64,000 bases of DNA from Gracilaria vermiculophylla (lineage: Eukaryota > Rhodophyta > Florideophyceae > Gracilariales > Gracilariaceae). The notes under the pieces are model-generated. The model was not told where the DNA came from, did no database searches, and saw only the letters and a program-made list of their open reading frames with translations. The position numbers and the translations under genes were made by a program. The stretch lies in contig JAHNZQ020000079.1 in the NCBI GenBank assembly GCA_019155205.2, positions 998,436 to 1,062,435 on the forward strand, given 5' to 3'. Below, one piece after another: positions 39,917-49,401 of the stretch (position 1 is the first letter of the stretch; each line of letters opens with the position of its first letter).

Positions 39917-40345
39917 ATGGTGCTCGGCGGAACGATCTCTCTCGAGATTCCGCGCCTGTACAGTTTGGTCATCATCACATCCATCGTCAACTGGATGGTT
40001 CTGTTTTGGCAGATGATGGCGGTGGGAAGCGCCCGTAAGCGCTTTGATATTCCCTATCCCATGCTGTATGAGAACAAGCAACCGTCAACCTTCAACTGCA
40101 TTCAGAGAGCCCATCAGAATTCTTTGGAATGGAACCAAGGCTTCCTTTTGTTTCTCTTCGTATCCGGCCTGACCACACCGTTGCTATCCACTGCCGCCGG
40201 CATGACCTATAATTTTGGCCGCGTTGCCTACGCTAAAGGCTATCACCAGGGGAATCCTCACAAAGGACTTTGGGGTCTCTACGGTCTGTTTTACTTGTTG
40301 GGCGGGAGTGTCTACACAGCAATCAAGCTTATGAGACAAGATTAA
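39917..40345 (+). CDS. Microsomal glutathione S-transferase 3-like (MAPEG) protein
   Basis: 142 residues from the ATG at 39917. The upstream frame begins only with TTG. Four hydrophobic helices, with the MAPEG signatures RAHQNSLEWNQGFLLFLFVSG (glutathione-binding Arg/His/Asn/Glu region) and GRVAYAKGYHQGNPHKG. MGST3-type enzymes conjugate or reduce lipid hydroperoxides with glutathione in the ER membrane. Its stop lies only 15 bp from the stop of the convergent PLGG1-like gene. Confidence 0.88.
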   Translation: MVLGGTISLEIPRLYSLVIITSIVNWMVLFWQMMAVGSARKRFDIPYPMLYENKQPSTFNCIQRAHQNSLEWNQGFLLFLFVSGLTTPLLSTAAGMTYNFGRVAYAKGYHQGNPHKGLWGLYGLFYLLGGSVYTAIKLMRQD

Positions 40346-40360
40346 ACAAAAAGTCATCCG

Positions 40361-41893
40361 TCATTGTACCGCAGTCTTTGTCGCGAGCCCAACGGCCACA
40401 CGCACAACCATCGCGCGCAGCGGCGGGAAGGCGATGAAAATCGTGCTAAAGATTCCCACCAACGTCATTGCCAGCGCCGCAAACGGAAACGCGCCACTTT
40501 CGTCGCTCAACGCCGCTGTGCCCAGTCCGTGCGCAGAGGCCCCGACAGAAAGCCCTCTCACTACAGGGTCCCTCACGCGGAGCGCGGTGAGCACACTGGC
40601 TGCAATGTTTGCCCCGAGCAGTCCGGTCAAGGCGACTACACTTGCGGCGAGTCCCATGTTGGCACCCAGCAGATCGGCCATTGCCACTGCTAGGGGCGCC
40701 GTTACCGTGCGTGGTAAGACGATCAGCGCCGTATCCGCAGGCAGCTTCAGTGCACGAGCGACAAATGCGGTGCCGAATAAAGACGTGAGAGTGGCAAACA
40801 GCGTTCCGAACACAACTTCCACGACTCTTGCCATGGCAAGTCTGCGCTGCCGATCCATGGTGAACGCAAACGTAATGACAGCCGGCCCCAGAAGAGAGGC
40901 GAGGATGTCACCAGCACCCCACGCAGCTCCGCGCGTGTAGTAAGTCGCCAGCATCGCAGAGAACGGAGTGGATGTCACAGATGCGAGTAATGCTACCGCG
41001 CCTATTGTCCCGCAGGTACATGTAATCAGGGGGTGTAGAAACATCTTGAGTCTAGAGGGGAATCGCTGACCGACCGAAAACGTCAAAAGAGTTGCAAACA
41101 GCGCGTAAGCAGTGGCAGCATGTTGCACGGAACGAGAAGCAAGAGCGAAGAAAGCCATCGTTAGAACTGCAAATAAAAGGATGAGCCGATTGGACGGAGG
41201 TATGCCCTTTGATGGTGCGATGGACAGAGTTGCCGGGGGTTTCCCTGTTGCAATCGAAACCACAGATCGTAATGTAACGCACACCGCTGCTGTTGACAGC
41301 AATGTGAAGAAAAAGCCACAGACGATTATGAGACCAATCTTTGCTATGTGGGCGCTGGGCAAAGACGGTGCCAACGGGAGCATGATCAAATTAGGGGCGA
41401 AGAAAACTGCAAGCCATCGTGTCAAGAACGCGACAGACGGATTGAAAAGCAAAGAATTAAGACGGTCAACAAACGGGGATGAGAACACTCGCATCACGGA
41501 TAGGAGAGCGAGTAGAAGGAGCATTGAAGCCAATGGAGCAGGAAACGAAATACTCAAAGAAGCTAATCCAGTTCCAACGGACCGCTGAATGATGATCAGG
41601 AGCGCCAGCGACGCTACGCAATGCGCGGTTGACAATAGAAAAGGAGCGATCCCTGTGGACACCGTGGGTGAAGCCGAAGCCTCCGAGCTAGCAGAAGCGC
41701 TCGGAGTTTTCCGCTTGACGCTTGATACATGTCTTGAGCGTGTAGAGGTCAGATGGGGAATGAATGCCGACCTTTTCACAGTGGTTCTTGATGGAAGGGG
41801 CCTGGTATCTGCAGCGGATTTCACAGCTGACGGGAAGCGCCGCAGAGCAGACGGAGTGGCGACAAAGCAGAACCTGGGCGAACGCGAATGCAT
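40361..41893 (-). CDS. LrgAB-type plastid glycolate/glycerate carrier (PLGG1-like)
   Basis: 510 residues. The first about 75 are Ser/Arg/Thr-rich with little acid, a plastid transit peptide. About 12 hydrophobic helices follow. The N-terminal half corresponds to LrgA/CidA and the C-terminal half to LrgB, with LLGPAVITFAFTMDRQ, VLPRTVTAPLAVAMADLLG, GLLGANIAASVL and GLSVGASAHGLGTAAL. In plants this LrgA-LrgB fusion (PLGG1) exports photorespiratory glycolate and imports glycerate across the plastid inner envelope. Convergent with MGST3-like and divergent with the AtpC-like gene (328 bp between starts). Confidence 0.88.
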   Translation of the reverse strand: MHSRSPRFCFVATPSALRRFPSAVKSAADTRPLPSRTTVKRSAFIPHLTSTRSRHVSSVKRKTPSASASSEASASPTVSTGIAPFLLSTAHCVASLALLIIIQRSVGTGLASLSISFPAPLASMLLLLALLSVMRVFSSPFVDRLNSLLFNPSVAFLTRWLAVFFAPNLIMLPLAPSLPSAHIAKIGLIIVCGFFFTLLSTAAVCVTLRSVVSIATGKPPATLSIAPSKGIPPSNRLILLFAVLTMAFFALASRSVQHAATAYALFATLLTFSVGQRFPSRLKMFLHPLITCTCGTIGAVALLASVTSTPFSAMLATYYTRGAAWGAGDILASLLGPAVITFAFTMDRQRRLAMARVVEVVFGTLFATLTSLFGTAFVARALKLPADTALIVLPRTVTAPLAVAMADLLGANMGLAASVVALTGLLGANIAASVLTALRVRDPVVRGLSVGASAHGLGTAALSDESGAFPFAALAMTLVGIFSTIFIAFPPLRAMVVRVAVGLATKTAVQ

Positions 41894-42221
41894 GGTACGA
41901 AGAGATGTTCAACTTGACCACCACGATAAAAATGAGATGGCACGCAGTCGATGGCGCGTGCGATCTGCGATAATGCTCCAGTAGACGAAGTTGCCCTGGC
42001 AAACCATTAATGCTGCGCCACACGATGATGATAGCGGTCGGCTGCAGTGCGGTGTTGACAATATCTGCCAGGCTGTTGCTGAGCCACGTGTTCTCACGCC
42101 GGTGCTCGAACGATCTCTCGAACCGCCTCCCCCTTCTGCAGTTCCGCGCCTGAAATCTGTCACCGTCGGTATCTTGGTTCCGCATTTTCGGCGCGTCACT
42201 GTCCCTCTACCCCGTTCCGTC

Positions 42222-43394
42222 ATGCCGCTCGCTTTCGGCGTCGCGCCTCCGAGATCCCTCCCATTCAGGCTCTCGACTCGCCCGGCAGTATGCGCTCCTC
42301 GCACACACAGAATTGTTCGACGGCAGACACCGCCCGCCATGTCCGTCGCCGCTCAGGAGTTACGTCACCGCATTCGCACTGCTGAATCTGCCGAGAAGAT
42401 TGTGTCGGCCCTTCGGCTTGTTGCCGCGGCACGTATTCGTTCCTCTTCCCAAGCAGCGCTTCGCGCCCGTCCGTTTGCCAACCATCTGCAGGTTATGCTG
42501 GCGTCTGTTCTACGACTTGCGCGGGATCGCAAGTTGGATATGAAGGGCATCGCAAACAAGACGCCTACGTATGACGTTCCAACCACTACTCTGCACGACC
42601 CCTCCGTCTCAAAAGCCTTTCTAGACCGCATGTATCTGGCTCTGATGTACACCCCTCGCACAGTACAGGTTGCTCTAATCGTCGTAGTCACATCCGACAA
42701 GCGCTTTTGTGGTTCTTACAACCGTGAAATCATCTCGCGGGCTGTTAGAAGGATGCGGTATCTCTCCACTGCAGGATATGACGTCGAGCTGGCAATTATC
42801 GGGCGAACTGCGATGCAGTTCTTTCAAGCACAGTACAAGCACATCCCAATACGGTACTACGAGCCGCTGGGCAGATCCTCTGGGGCGCTTGTCACAGCTA
42901 CCAATCTCAACAATATGCTCCTTTCTCACTTTATCGCTGGTGGGGTTGAACGGGTGGAAATTATTTACACAAGATTTGTTAGCCTCCTCGCTAGTACTCC
43001 AAGTTTGCGAACGCTTCTGCCCGTTACCCCCTCTGGTATTGAAGCAGTTGGCGATGAGATGTTTCAATTAACCTCACACAACGGCCATTTGGCCACACGG
43101 CCAGCGTCCCGACCCAAGGATGCACCTCTAACTCCCCCATCTTTGTATCAAGTTTCCGATGCTGAACTTATGTCACTGCTAAATGCGATGTTGCCGATGT
43201 ATGTCACATCACAGATACAAAGAATCATACGTGAATCGATAGCTTCCGAGCAAGCGTCTCGTTTGGCCGCCATGCAAGCCGCCACTGATAATGCGCGAGA
43301 GCTGATCAATCGCTTGAGGTCATTATACAACAAGCAACGACAGGCGCGAATAACAAACGAAATTCTAGAACTTGTTGCAGGCATAAACGCATAA
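42222..43394 (+). CDS. Plastid-type ATP synthase gamma subunit, divergent
   Basis: 390 residues from ATG 42222, with a transit-type N-terminus (about 40 residues, Arg/Pro-rich) before MSVAAQELRHRIRTAESAEK. The gamma chain is the rotor shaft of F1. Family marks: LVAAARIRSSSQ, VVVTSDKRFCGSYN (usually VTGDRGLCGGFN), VEIIYTRFVSLLAS...LLPVTP, EMFQLTS, and the C-terminal ATDNARELINRLRSLYNKQRQ with EILELVAGINA. The plastid type is shown by IYTRFVSL and EILELVAG. The green-plant regulatory disulfide insert is absent. Changes at the GDRGLCG core make this more divergent than a housekeeping copy, like plant AtpC2. The last codons lie in a 178-bp tandem duplication. Confidence 0.85.
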   Translation: MPLAFGVAPPRSLPFRLSTRPAVCAPRTHRIVRRQTPPAMSVAAQELRHRIRTAESAEKIVSALRLVAAARIRSSSQAALRARPFANHLQVMLASVLRLARDRKLDMKGIANKTPTYDVPTTTLHDPSVSKAFLDRMYLALMYTPRTVQVALIVVVTSDKRFCGSYNREIISRAVRRMRYLSTAGYDVELAIIGRTAMQFFQAQYKHIPIRYYEPLGRSSGALVTATNLNNMLLSHFIAGGVERVEIIYTRFVSLLASTPSLRTLLPVTPSGIEAVGDEMFQLTSHNGHLATRPASRPKDAPLTPPSLYQVSDAELMSLLNAMLPMYVTSQIQRIIRESIASEQASRLAAMQAATDNARELINRLRSLYNKQRQARITNEILELVAGINA

Positions 43395-43726
43395 TAACAC
43401 TATCGTGTGTCTACTTATTTGGTTTCTTGCTTGTACGTCCAACTGTAGCACCTTTTCTTTCAGCGGGTCTTTTCATCTCTGGAAAGTCGCTTCACTTGAC
43501 GTTTGCGGCTTCATCACTGTCAATTTCAAGCTCTTCAAAGAATTCTTGCTAAATGCAGACATGAACGTATAATAACACTATCGCGTGTCTACTTCTTTGA
43601 TTTCTTGTTTGTACGTCCGACGGTAGCGCCTTTTCTTTTAGCGGGGCTTTTCATCTCTGGAAAGTCGCTTAACTTGACGTTTGCGGCTTCATCACTGTCA
43701 ATTTCAAGTTCTTCAAAGAGTTGTTC
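43386..43726. repeat. 178-bp-offset tandem duplication of a convergent gene junction
   Basis: 43386-43548 repeats at 43564-43726 with few mismatches. Each copy spans the last codons of the AtpC-like gene and the last about 45 codons of HOP2. The left copy serves as the end of AtpC and the right copy as the end of HOP2, leaving one relic of each between the two stops. The HOP2 relic in the left copy has a TGA in place of a Leu codon. Confidence 0.9.
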
Positions 43727-44302
43727 GCGCTTCTTTCCGCTCGCTTCGCCCACAGCATCGGTTATATCAGTAACAATGCGCTTGTACCTTTTCCACATGC
43801 TTCGGGCCTGACTGTAGGCAAGCTCCAGCTTTATCTTGTCTTCTTTGGACATCAAAGAAGACCCATCTCCCAGTGAACCAAGCTTTTCTTGTTTGCGCTC
43901 CGTCTCTTCAATTAGCTCTTCAACTCGTTTCTTGGCCTCGTCTAATGTGGGCTGTGCTCGTAATAGGCTTTCAGATGCTGAGAGCTGGTCAACTTCCTCT
44001 GATAGTGATGATAGTTGTTGTTGTAAAGCAGCAATTTCGTCATCCAAACTCTTCACTTCGTCTGGATTCGGGATTTCAATTATATCTTGGGCAGCGATGA
44101 ATATCTTTGCTTTTCCGTACTCCTTTTTGGTGACAAGCTTCTTCTCGACCAGGGATGCAAGTGAGCGTTCCACTGCAGTTTTTTTCACGCCGGATTTCTG
44201 AAGAGAATCGACAACGTTTTGGACACTGAACGGGCGATTCTGAGCTTTGAGAAAAGCGTGGACGACGTCCTCGTCCTCGGAGACCTTCTTTCCCTTGGCC
44301 AT
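43589..44302 (-). CDS. HOP2: HOP2 (TBPIP/PSMC3IP) meiotic recombination protein
   Basis: 237 residues from ATG 44302. Hop2 pairs with Mnd1 and helps Dmc1/Rad51 carry out homologous pairing in meiosis. N-terminal winged helix: VVHAFLKAQNRPFSVQNVVD, then KTAVERSLASLVEKKLVTKKEYGKAKIFI, the TBPIP pattern. A leucine-zipper coiled coil follows (about 85-150: EIAALQQQLSSLSEEVDQL) and a C-terminal helix (MWKRYKRIVTDITDAVGE). Basic tail. Its presence implies a sexual cycle. The 3' end was copied into the neighbouring spacer. Confidence 0.87.
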   Translation of the reverse strand: MAKGKKVSEDEDVVHAFLKAQNRPFSVQNVVDSLQKSGVKKTAVERSLASLVEKKLVTKKEYGKAKIFIAAQDIIEIPNPDEVKSLDDEIAALQQQLSSLSEEVDQLSASESLLRAQPTLDEAKKRVEELIEETERKQEKLGSLGDGSSLMSKEDKIKLELAYSQARSMWKRYKRIVTDITDAVGEASGKKREQLFEELEIDSDEAANVKLSDFPEMKSPAKRKGATVGRTNKKSKK

Positions 44303-45260
44303 GCTGGTGGAACAGGTGAACAGGCGTTCAAGACGGGCAGAGAGACTGGACTGGGCAGGCCATGTGCCGGTGGAGGTGAGCCATGTCTTCATCAACACAT
44401 GGACGAAACGGAATGACAGTCGTATTTGGCGGGAGCATTGCGTTTTGGGGCTTTCTTTTCACCATGCCCTGTTACCTGCAGAACTGAAATTGGAAATTCG
44501 ACTGCTTTTTTTGCCTGCAAGCAAAAAGATGCATCGATGAGATAATGCGTAAATTCGTTATTATGCCTGCCGTGGAGAGGCCGTGCACGCTCACGAGATA
44601 TGGTCGGCGTAGAGGTTCTTCGCGGCAGAAAAGCTGAGGGAGAGCTGCCAACTGTTTAACGCCGCGAGCTAATTCTCAGTATCTCTGGGCCTTGTCATCA
44701 GATGTCATCGAGTTTCTGGATCCACGTTAGAGTGCTCCCTTACAAACAGAATAGAACCCCGACATCAACAAAATGTAAGCATTGAAATGAGTAAAACCGT
44801 TGCATTTTCGCTGTGAGCGAAAGCTGCAGTTATTGTACAGGTCTATGGCTATGGCTCAACACACTCATCGCAACTTGCCTTTGAACCTAAAGAGAAACTA
44901 CCTGGTGATGTGCTTAATCTACAACTATTACAATGAAACCTCAACTGAACTTGATACTCTACACAAGCTTCCGCCATTACTTCCCCCAGAGCCTCCGTTG
45001 AGAAGTAATGATCATGACTATGAGGGCTACTGATACTTTTCATTATCCCGATTTGAATCCATGTCTTGCCTGGTTTGACGTAGAACTGGGTTGTTGCGAA
45101 AGAACCGTACATTCAATTCTTGCGGCTCTTGCATCATAACCACAGACATTAAAGAGGGTATAAATAAAACCACGGCGATTTGTTTCACATGAAAAGTTGT
45201 GCCTCTGCACTTACAAGCCATTTGCCTTTCTTCTACCGTTTCCGTCGCGAAGCAAAACAG
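44303..45260. other. Intergenic, nothing recognised
   Basis: Promoter side of HOP2 and the 3' flank of the orphan gene. Short frames only. Confidence 0.45.
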
Positions 45261-46199
45261 TCAACCCAAAAAGAAAACCGATGTGGTTCCCCCATATTTC
45301 TTTGCGCTTGTCGAGATATTTCCGTTCTTATTTATCTGCATGATATTTACGGCAGGTGCCGCAGTGCGCTTCCCGCTGAAGTTTATCAACAACAGCGGCT
45401 GTTGAGAGCCATTTAAGCCTGTTCGACAGAGGCAAGAGAATCGAACTGCTTTATCACTGTCATAGACGACAGATATAGCCTTCTCTTCGATAAGGATGCA
45501 CGTGTTCACGTCAATCATTAGAGGCGCATTTATATTGAACGCATTATCGCGTGCGTCCTCAAACAAGTGCCGATCAGAGCGGAAAAGCTCTTTATACCAA
45601 GAAGCATAATCCCCGGTGGCTTGCAGAGATCTGTTCAGAACGCATTTCAACACAATGGCTGATGCACATGACCAGTCATTGAATTTTCTCAGATGTTCGC
45701 GCTCAAAACTGTTCGCAGACAGTGACATTCGGTGTTCTGTCACCATCTTAACGGCAAATCTAAGCCCAGAAACCGACGTGCAATAGGCTTGCAACTCGCT
45801 TCCACCGTCCCAGGTTTGTACAAGAACAAACTTGCATCCCCTTATGTTTGCTCTCCAACTTTCGATATTCCAACAGGATCCACATTCACCTGAAACATCT
45901 CGCAGAGCTATGGTACCTGTGTCAGGCTTGGATATCACGGCTATCTTCAAGTGAAGAAGAATCTTCGTGGTCCTCTCTGTGACTGACATGCCAGTATTTT
46001 GCCCAACTTGGGTGAGTTGTGCAACATCCAAAGACATATAATTATTCTCATCTACACTTCCGCTTATTTGGGTGGCCCTTACGTCTGGAATCACGTCCTT
46101 TTGCTTTTCGAAGCCAGTAATTGACATTAGTTGAGATGCTGAAAGTGTACGGCGGTTTGCTAATTGTTTGAACCTTTTTTTCCATGACTTGACTTCCAT
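45261..46199 (-). CDS. Orphan protein, possibly N-terminally frameshifted
   Basis: 312 residues from ATG 46199, no recognised domain, normal amino-acid composition and codon variety. It is rich in Cys (GECGSCWNIESW, NDWSCASAIVLKC, FSCLCRTG) with alternating hydrophobic segments. A second open frame (46335 down to 46048) enters from upstream in another phase. At the T7 run 46175-46181 a one-base change would join MAHFASENLKTMSY... to KRFKQLANRR..., giving about 357 residues. This could be a true frameshift, a sequencing slip, or chance. No signal peptide or membrane segment is obvious. 46336-46897 holds no other gene. Confidence 0.45.
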   Translation of the reverse strand: MEVKSWKKRFKQLANRRTLSASQLMSITGFEKQKDVIPDVRATQISGSVDENNYMSLDVAQLTQVGQNTGMSVTERTTKILLHLKIAVISKPDTGTIALRDVSGECGSCWNIESWRANIRGCKFVLVQTWDGGSELQAYCTSVSGLRFAVKMVTEHRMSLSANSFEREHLRKFNDWSCASAIVLKCVLNRSLQATGDYASWYKELFRSDRHLFEDARDNAFNINAPLMIDVNTCILIEEKAISVVYDSDKAVRFSCLCRTGLNGSQQPLLLINFSGKRTAAPAVNIMQINKNGNISTSAKKYGGTTSVFFLG

Positions 46200-46897
46200 T
46201 ATGGAGCCAGCGTTTCATACTTTCGATCTCAACTTGACGAGAGGAATAATAATCACAATGGAGAGCGACGCCATACCCGGAGATGTAAGACATTGTTTTA
46301 AGATTTTCGCTGGCAAAGTGGGCCATTCCACCCACAATGGCCCGCGAATGACTTGTCCATCGTCTACGAACGGTTAGGTATTTTCCAGGACGGGAATGTT
46401 GTTCACAAATCTGTTGATCATGTGCCTCAGGTATTGGCGCCAGTGTGCGCGCTGGTGCAATCGTCGGTTAGCGTGATCCTGGATGCAACAGAAATGAGTC
46501 TCCGGATCGACGCAGAAACACTTTGTGACCCTTTCGCCGAGAAAGAAATATGTACTTGAAGCATTCAGATGTAGCGTTCGCTACTGTTGTTCTACACGAA
46601 GACGTGATTCGGGCGTTTCTGACCGAGAAGAAAGAGAAACCCTGTCCTAAATGCTGCTTGAGTTCGCAGACTGCCGCAACACTTTGCACAGAGTAGGGAG
46701 TAGGAAACGTCGCTCGTGGCACGAGTCACAGATGAAAGCTGTAGCTGCGAAAATTACTAATTCTTTGATAAAGTATCCTCCATGCGTAGCTCACCGTCAA
46801 CGCGATACGGGAGAAAATCTTCTTCGTCATCCTTTTCGAGCGAATACATTTTCAAACAACCAGGTGTGCTTCTCCCTAGGTGACACCCGGAAGCACA

Positions 46898-49213
46898 ATG
46901 AATAGCGAATTGCTTGAATACGCCCGAGGTGTGCTTCCAGGCCAGCACATATACGCAGATTGGGCTGCTTCGGCTCTGCCTTTGCCCGCTGAACCGGTTC
47001 GCTTCATTCCTCCTCACCATGCGCGCGGCGACACACTTTTTAGAGCCCGGAAAGCTTTGAGAGGGTTTCTACACGATTCAAAGCAAAAACACTTTATCAT
47101 ATTCACGTCTGGAACAACTGCTTCTTTCCAGCTTTTGGCAGATCGTTTGCCATGGTCACCGGGGAGCGCGTTTGTTTGTCATGCTCATGCCCACAATTCC
47201 CTTCTTGGTCTTCGAAACACCGCCCTCAGCAAAGGAGCGAGATTTGTTTCTTTCAAAACTATAGAATTTGAAAGTGTTCTGAATCGCGAGGGGAAGCACT
47301 CATCGGAAACGTCATTTGCAGTGTTCGCTTTTCCGGGAGAATGCAACCTGACAGGATCAAGATATCCTCTAGAATGGACCTCACTTGTGAAAAAGTTTGG
47401 AGTCTTGAACTACTCCCCATCGCAAATCATTACCGTCGTTGACACCGCAAAACTTCTGGTCACGAGTTCGTTTTCTCTGGATGACAATCCTGACATTGAT
47501 GCGCTCGTCTTTTCGCTGTACAAGCTTTCTGCTACGCACACAGGTCTTGGCGCACTTCTCATTCGTAACACGTCTTTACTGCATCATTTACTCCAAGCTA
47601 CAGCATCAGAATCTTATTTTGCAGGAGGCCGATCAGTTAAGGCACTAAGTCCATTCTCCAACGCATTGTTTGCGCCTGCTGAAGATCCAACCGAATTTCT
47701 GCAACTTGGAACACCAAATTTGAATGCCATCAACGCTTTACCTACACAACTTGCATATTTCTCGTCGAGTGTGATGCAATCAATACACAAAAACATTAGT
47801 ACAATAGCTCATCACTTTGAGAATCTACTGAAGGAAAATTTCCCATCGTGCACAATTCATCGAGATCCTTCTCTGGCTTTTCAGAAAGCCTCGGGGACTT
47901 TTTCTGTTACTTTCTTTCGTGATGAGGGAAATAACCCAATCGGTCACAACGAGGTTGGCACAATCTTGTCCATAAATAACATCTTTGCAAGGACTGGTTG
48001 CATGTGCAACGCTGGCGCCTGTGCTTTAGTCCTTGGCTTATCTGACGACGACATCATCCGTCATCATAAGAAGGGGCACCGTTGCGGGGATGAAATGGAT
48101 TTAATTGATGGAAAGCCAACTGGGGTGGTTAGATTCTCCTTCGGTTGGGGCAGCACCAAAACAGACGCTAGTTCAATTGTGCGCATCTTGCGCACGTATC
48201 TGATTTCCAGCGTGCTTCGTCCTGTATCTGATATATGCAAGACATCCGAAAAGTTCTTCGCCACTGATCTTTTCTTGTATCCAGTGAAAGGATGTGAAGG
48301 AAGTTCTGTAGACGTTCTTTACACAGATGGAACTGGCGGCGTTCTTGGCGACAGAGCTTTTGGTATAATGGATTTCGAGACGAAGAAAATTCTGAATGTT
48401 CGTCGAAGCCAGGAAATGACAAATATCACATGCTCTTACTCCGAGAAATGGAGCAATTTAGTCTTAAGAATATCTCACAATCAAAGCCAGAAGCTTGGAA
48501 TCAGGGAGCAAATAACAGTCGACGTGGGTGCTCCACCAGAACTAGACCGCGACATGACTAAGAACGAAAGATTTTTAAAAGATGTTATTGTCAACGAAAA
48601 GTGCACACTGGCGTACGACCAAAATGCTTCTCTGGAAAAGGTGGGGAGTGACATGGTACATGAGTGGTTAAGCACAGTTGTTGATCGTCACGTATATTTA
48701 GTGCGTTTGCTCTCTGGTGTCGAACGGGAAAAAGCAGATGTTCTCATAGTCACCAAGTCTGAACTCGAGCAACTTGGGCAAGAAGCGGGTATAAAAAGCT
48801 TGAATACTCTACGGTCTGCGATTCGCCCAAACGTTATATTTCAGAGGAAATCTAGAGTTGAAGCAGCGCCTGAGTTTTATAGAGACCCAAAGTATGTATG
48901 TCATGTCAATCAGTTGGAACGTTTGTGGAATAATCGTGTGATGTTACGACGCACACGAAGCTGCACAAGGTGTCAAATAGTAAATATGATCGCTAAAACG
49001 TATGGTACAGAAAATTGCGGGGAACCTTTACGATCTATAGTGAGATTGAGCCGTCTCAAGGAGGGTGGAGTGGTTTTTGGTAGCCTGGTGAAGTGTACGG
49101 CTATACCTTCCTTTAATATGGATTCTGAAATCGCGCTGTCTCAAAACCAGAGCCGAAAGAATAAACTAAGCAAGGGTGACGAGCTTCAGGGCGACTACTA
49201 TCCTTATGGTTGA
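46898..49213 (+). CDS. MOCOS: Molybdenum cofactor sulfurase
   Basis: 771 residues from ATG 46898; six codons upstream start only with GTG. The enzyme transfers sulfur from L-cysteine to Moco and so activates xanthine dehydrogenase and aldehyde oxidase. N-terminal class V aminotransferase (NifS-like) domain: IYADWAASALPLP, FTSGTTASFQLLAD, HAHAHNSLLGLRN, and the PLP-binding Lys209 in VFSLYKLSATHTGLGALL. The persulfide site is TGCMCNAGAC (Cys368/Cys370). The C-terminal MOSC domain has an N-terminal beta-barrel (LFLYPVKGCEGSSVD), then LNTLRSAIRPNVIF and the Cys-rich RRTRSCTRCQIVN. Full length and intact. Confidence 0.92.
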   Translation: MNSELLEYARGVLPGQHIYADWAASALPLPAEPVRFIPPHHARGDTLFRARKALRGFLHDSKQKHFIIFTSGTTASFQLLADRLPWSPGSAFVCHAHAHNSLLGLRNTALSKGARFVSFKTIEFESVLNREGKHSSETSFAVFAFPGECNLTGSRYPLEWTSLVKKFGVLNYSPSQIITVVDTAKLLVTSSFSLDDNPDIDALVFSLYKLSATHTGLGALLIRNTSLLHHLLQATASESYFAGGRSVKALSPFSNALFAPAEDPTEFLQLGTPNLNAINALPTQLAYFSSSVMQSIHKNISTIAHHFENLLKENFPSCTIHRDPSLAFQKASGTFSVTFFRDEGNNPIGHNEVGTILSINNIFARTGCMCNAGACALVLGLSDDDIIRHHKKGHRCGDEMDLIDGKPTGVVRFSFGWGSTKTDASSIVRILRTYLISSVLRPVSDICKTSEKFFATDLFLYPVKGCEGSSVDVLYTDGTGGVLGDRAFGIMDFETKKILNVRRSQEMTNITCSYSEKWSNLVLRISHNQSQKLGIREQITVDVGAPPELDRDMTKNERFLKDVIVNEKCTLAYDQNASLEKVGSDMVHEWLSTVVDRHVYLVRLLSGVEREKADVLIVTKSELEQLGQEAGIKSLNTLRSAIRPNVIFQRKSRVEAAPEFYRDPKYVCHVNQLERLWNNRVMLRRTRSCTRCQIVNMIAKTYGTENCGEPLRSIVRLSRLKEGGVVFGSLVKCTAIPSFNMDSEIALSQNQSRKNKLSKGDELQGDYYPYG

Positions 49214-49401
49214 AGCACGTATTAATAACTGCCTCTACTATACCCCTGAGGAGTTCAAGATGCACATGCGAAACCTCACAGAGCAGTATCGCAACCCCTT
49301 CATAATACAAACACGTAACCAATGTGCACAAGTTTCTTGCATTCATGCTGCTGGCCCAAGTTTTGGGAATTGCCAGTTCATTTGCAAAGACGGAGAACAT
49401 G

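Noticed and set aside
41991..42221. Longer start for the AtpC-like gene
   Set aside because: The extra codons overlap the divergent promoter and are not transit-peptide-like. The ATG at 42222 starts a normal transit sequence.
45430..45450. tRNA B-box-like string GAATCGAACT
   Set aside because: No A-box, acceptor stem or anticodon arm around it. I found no tRNA or rRNA gene in the window.
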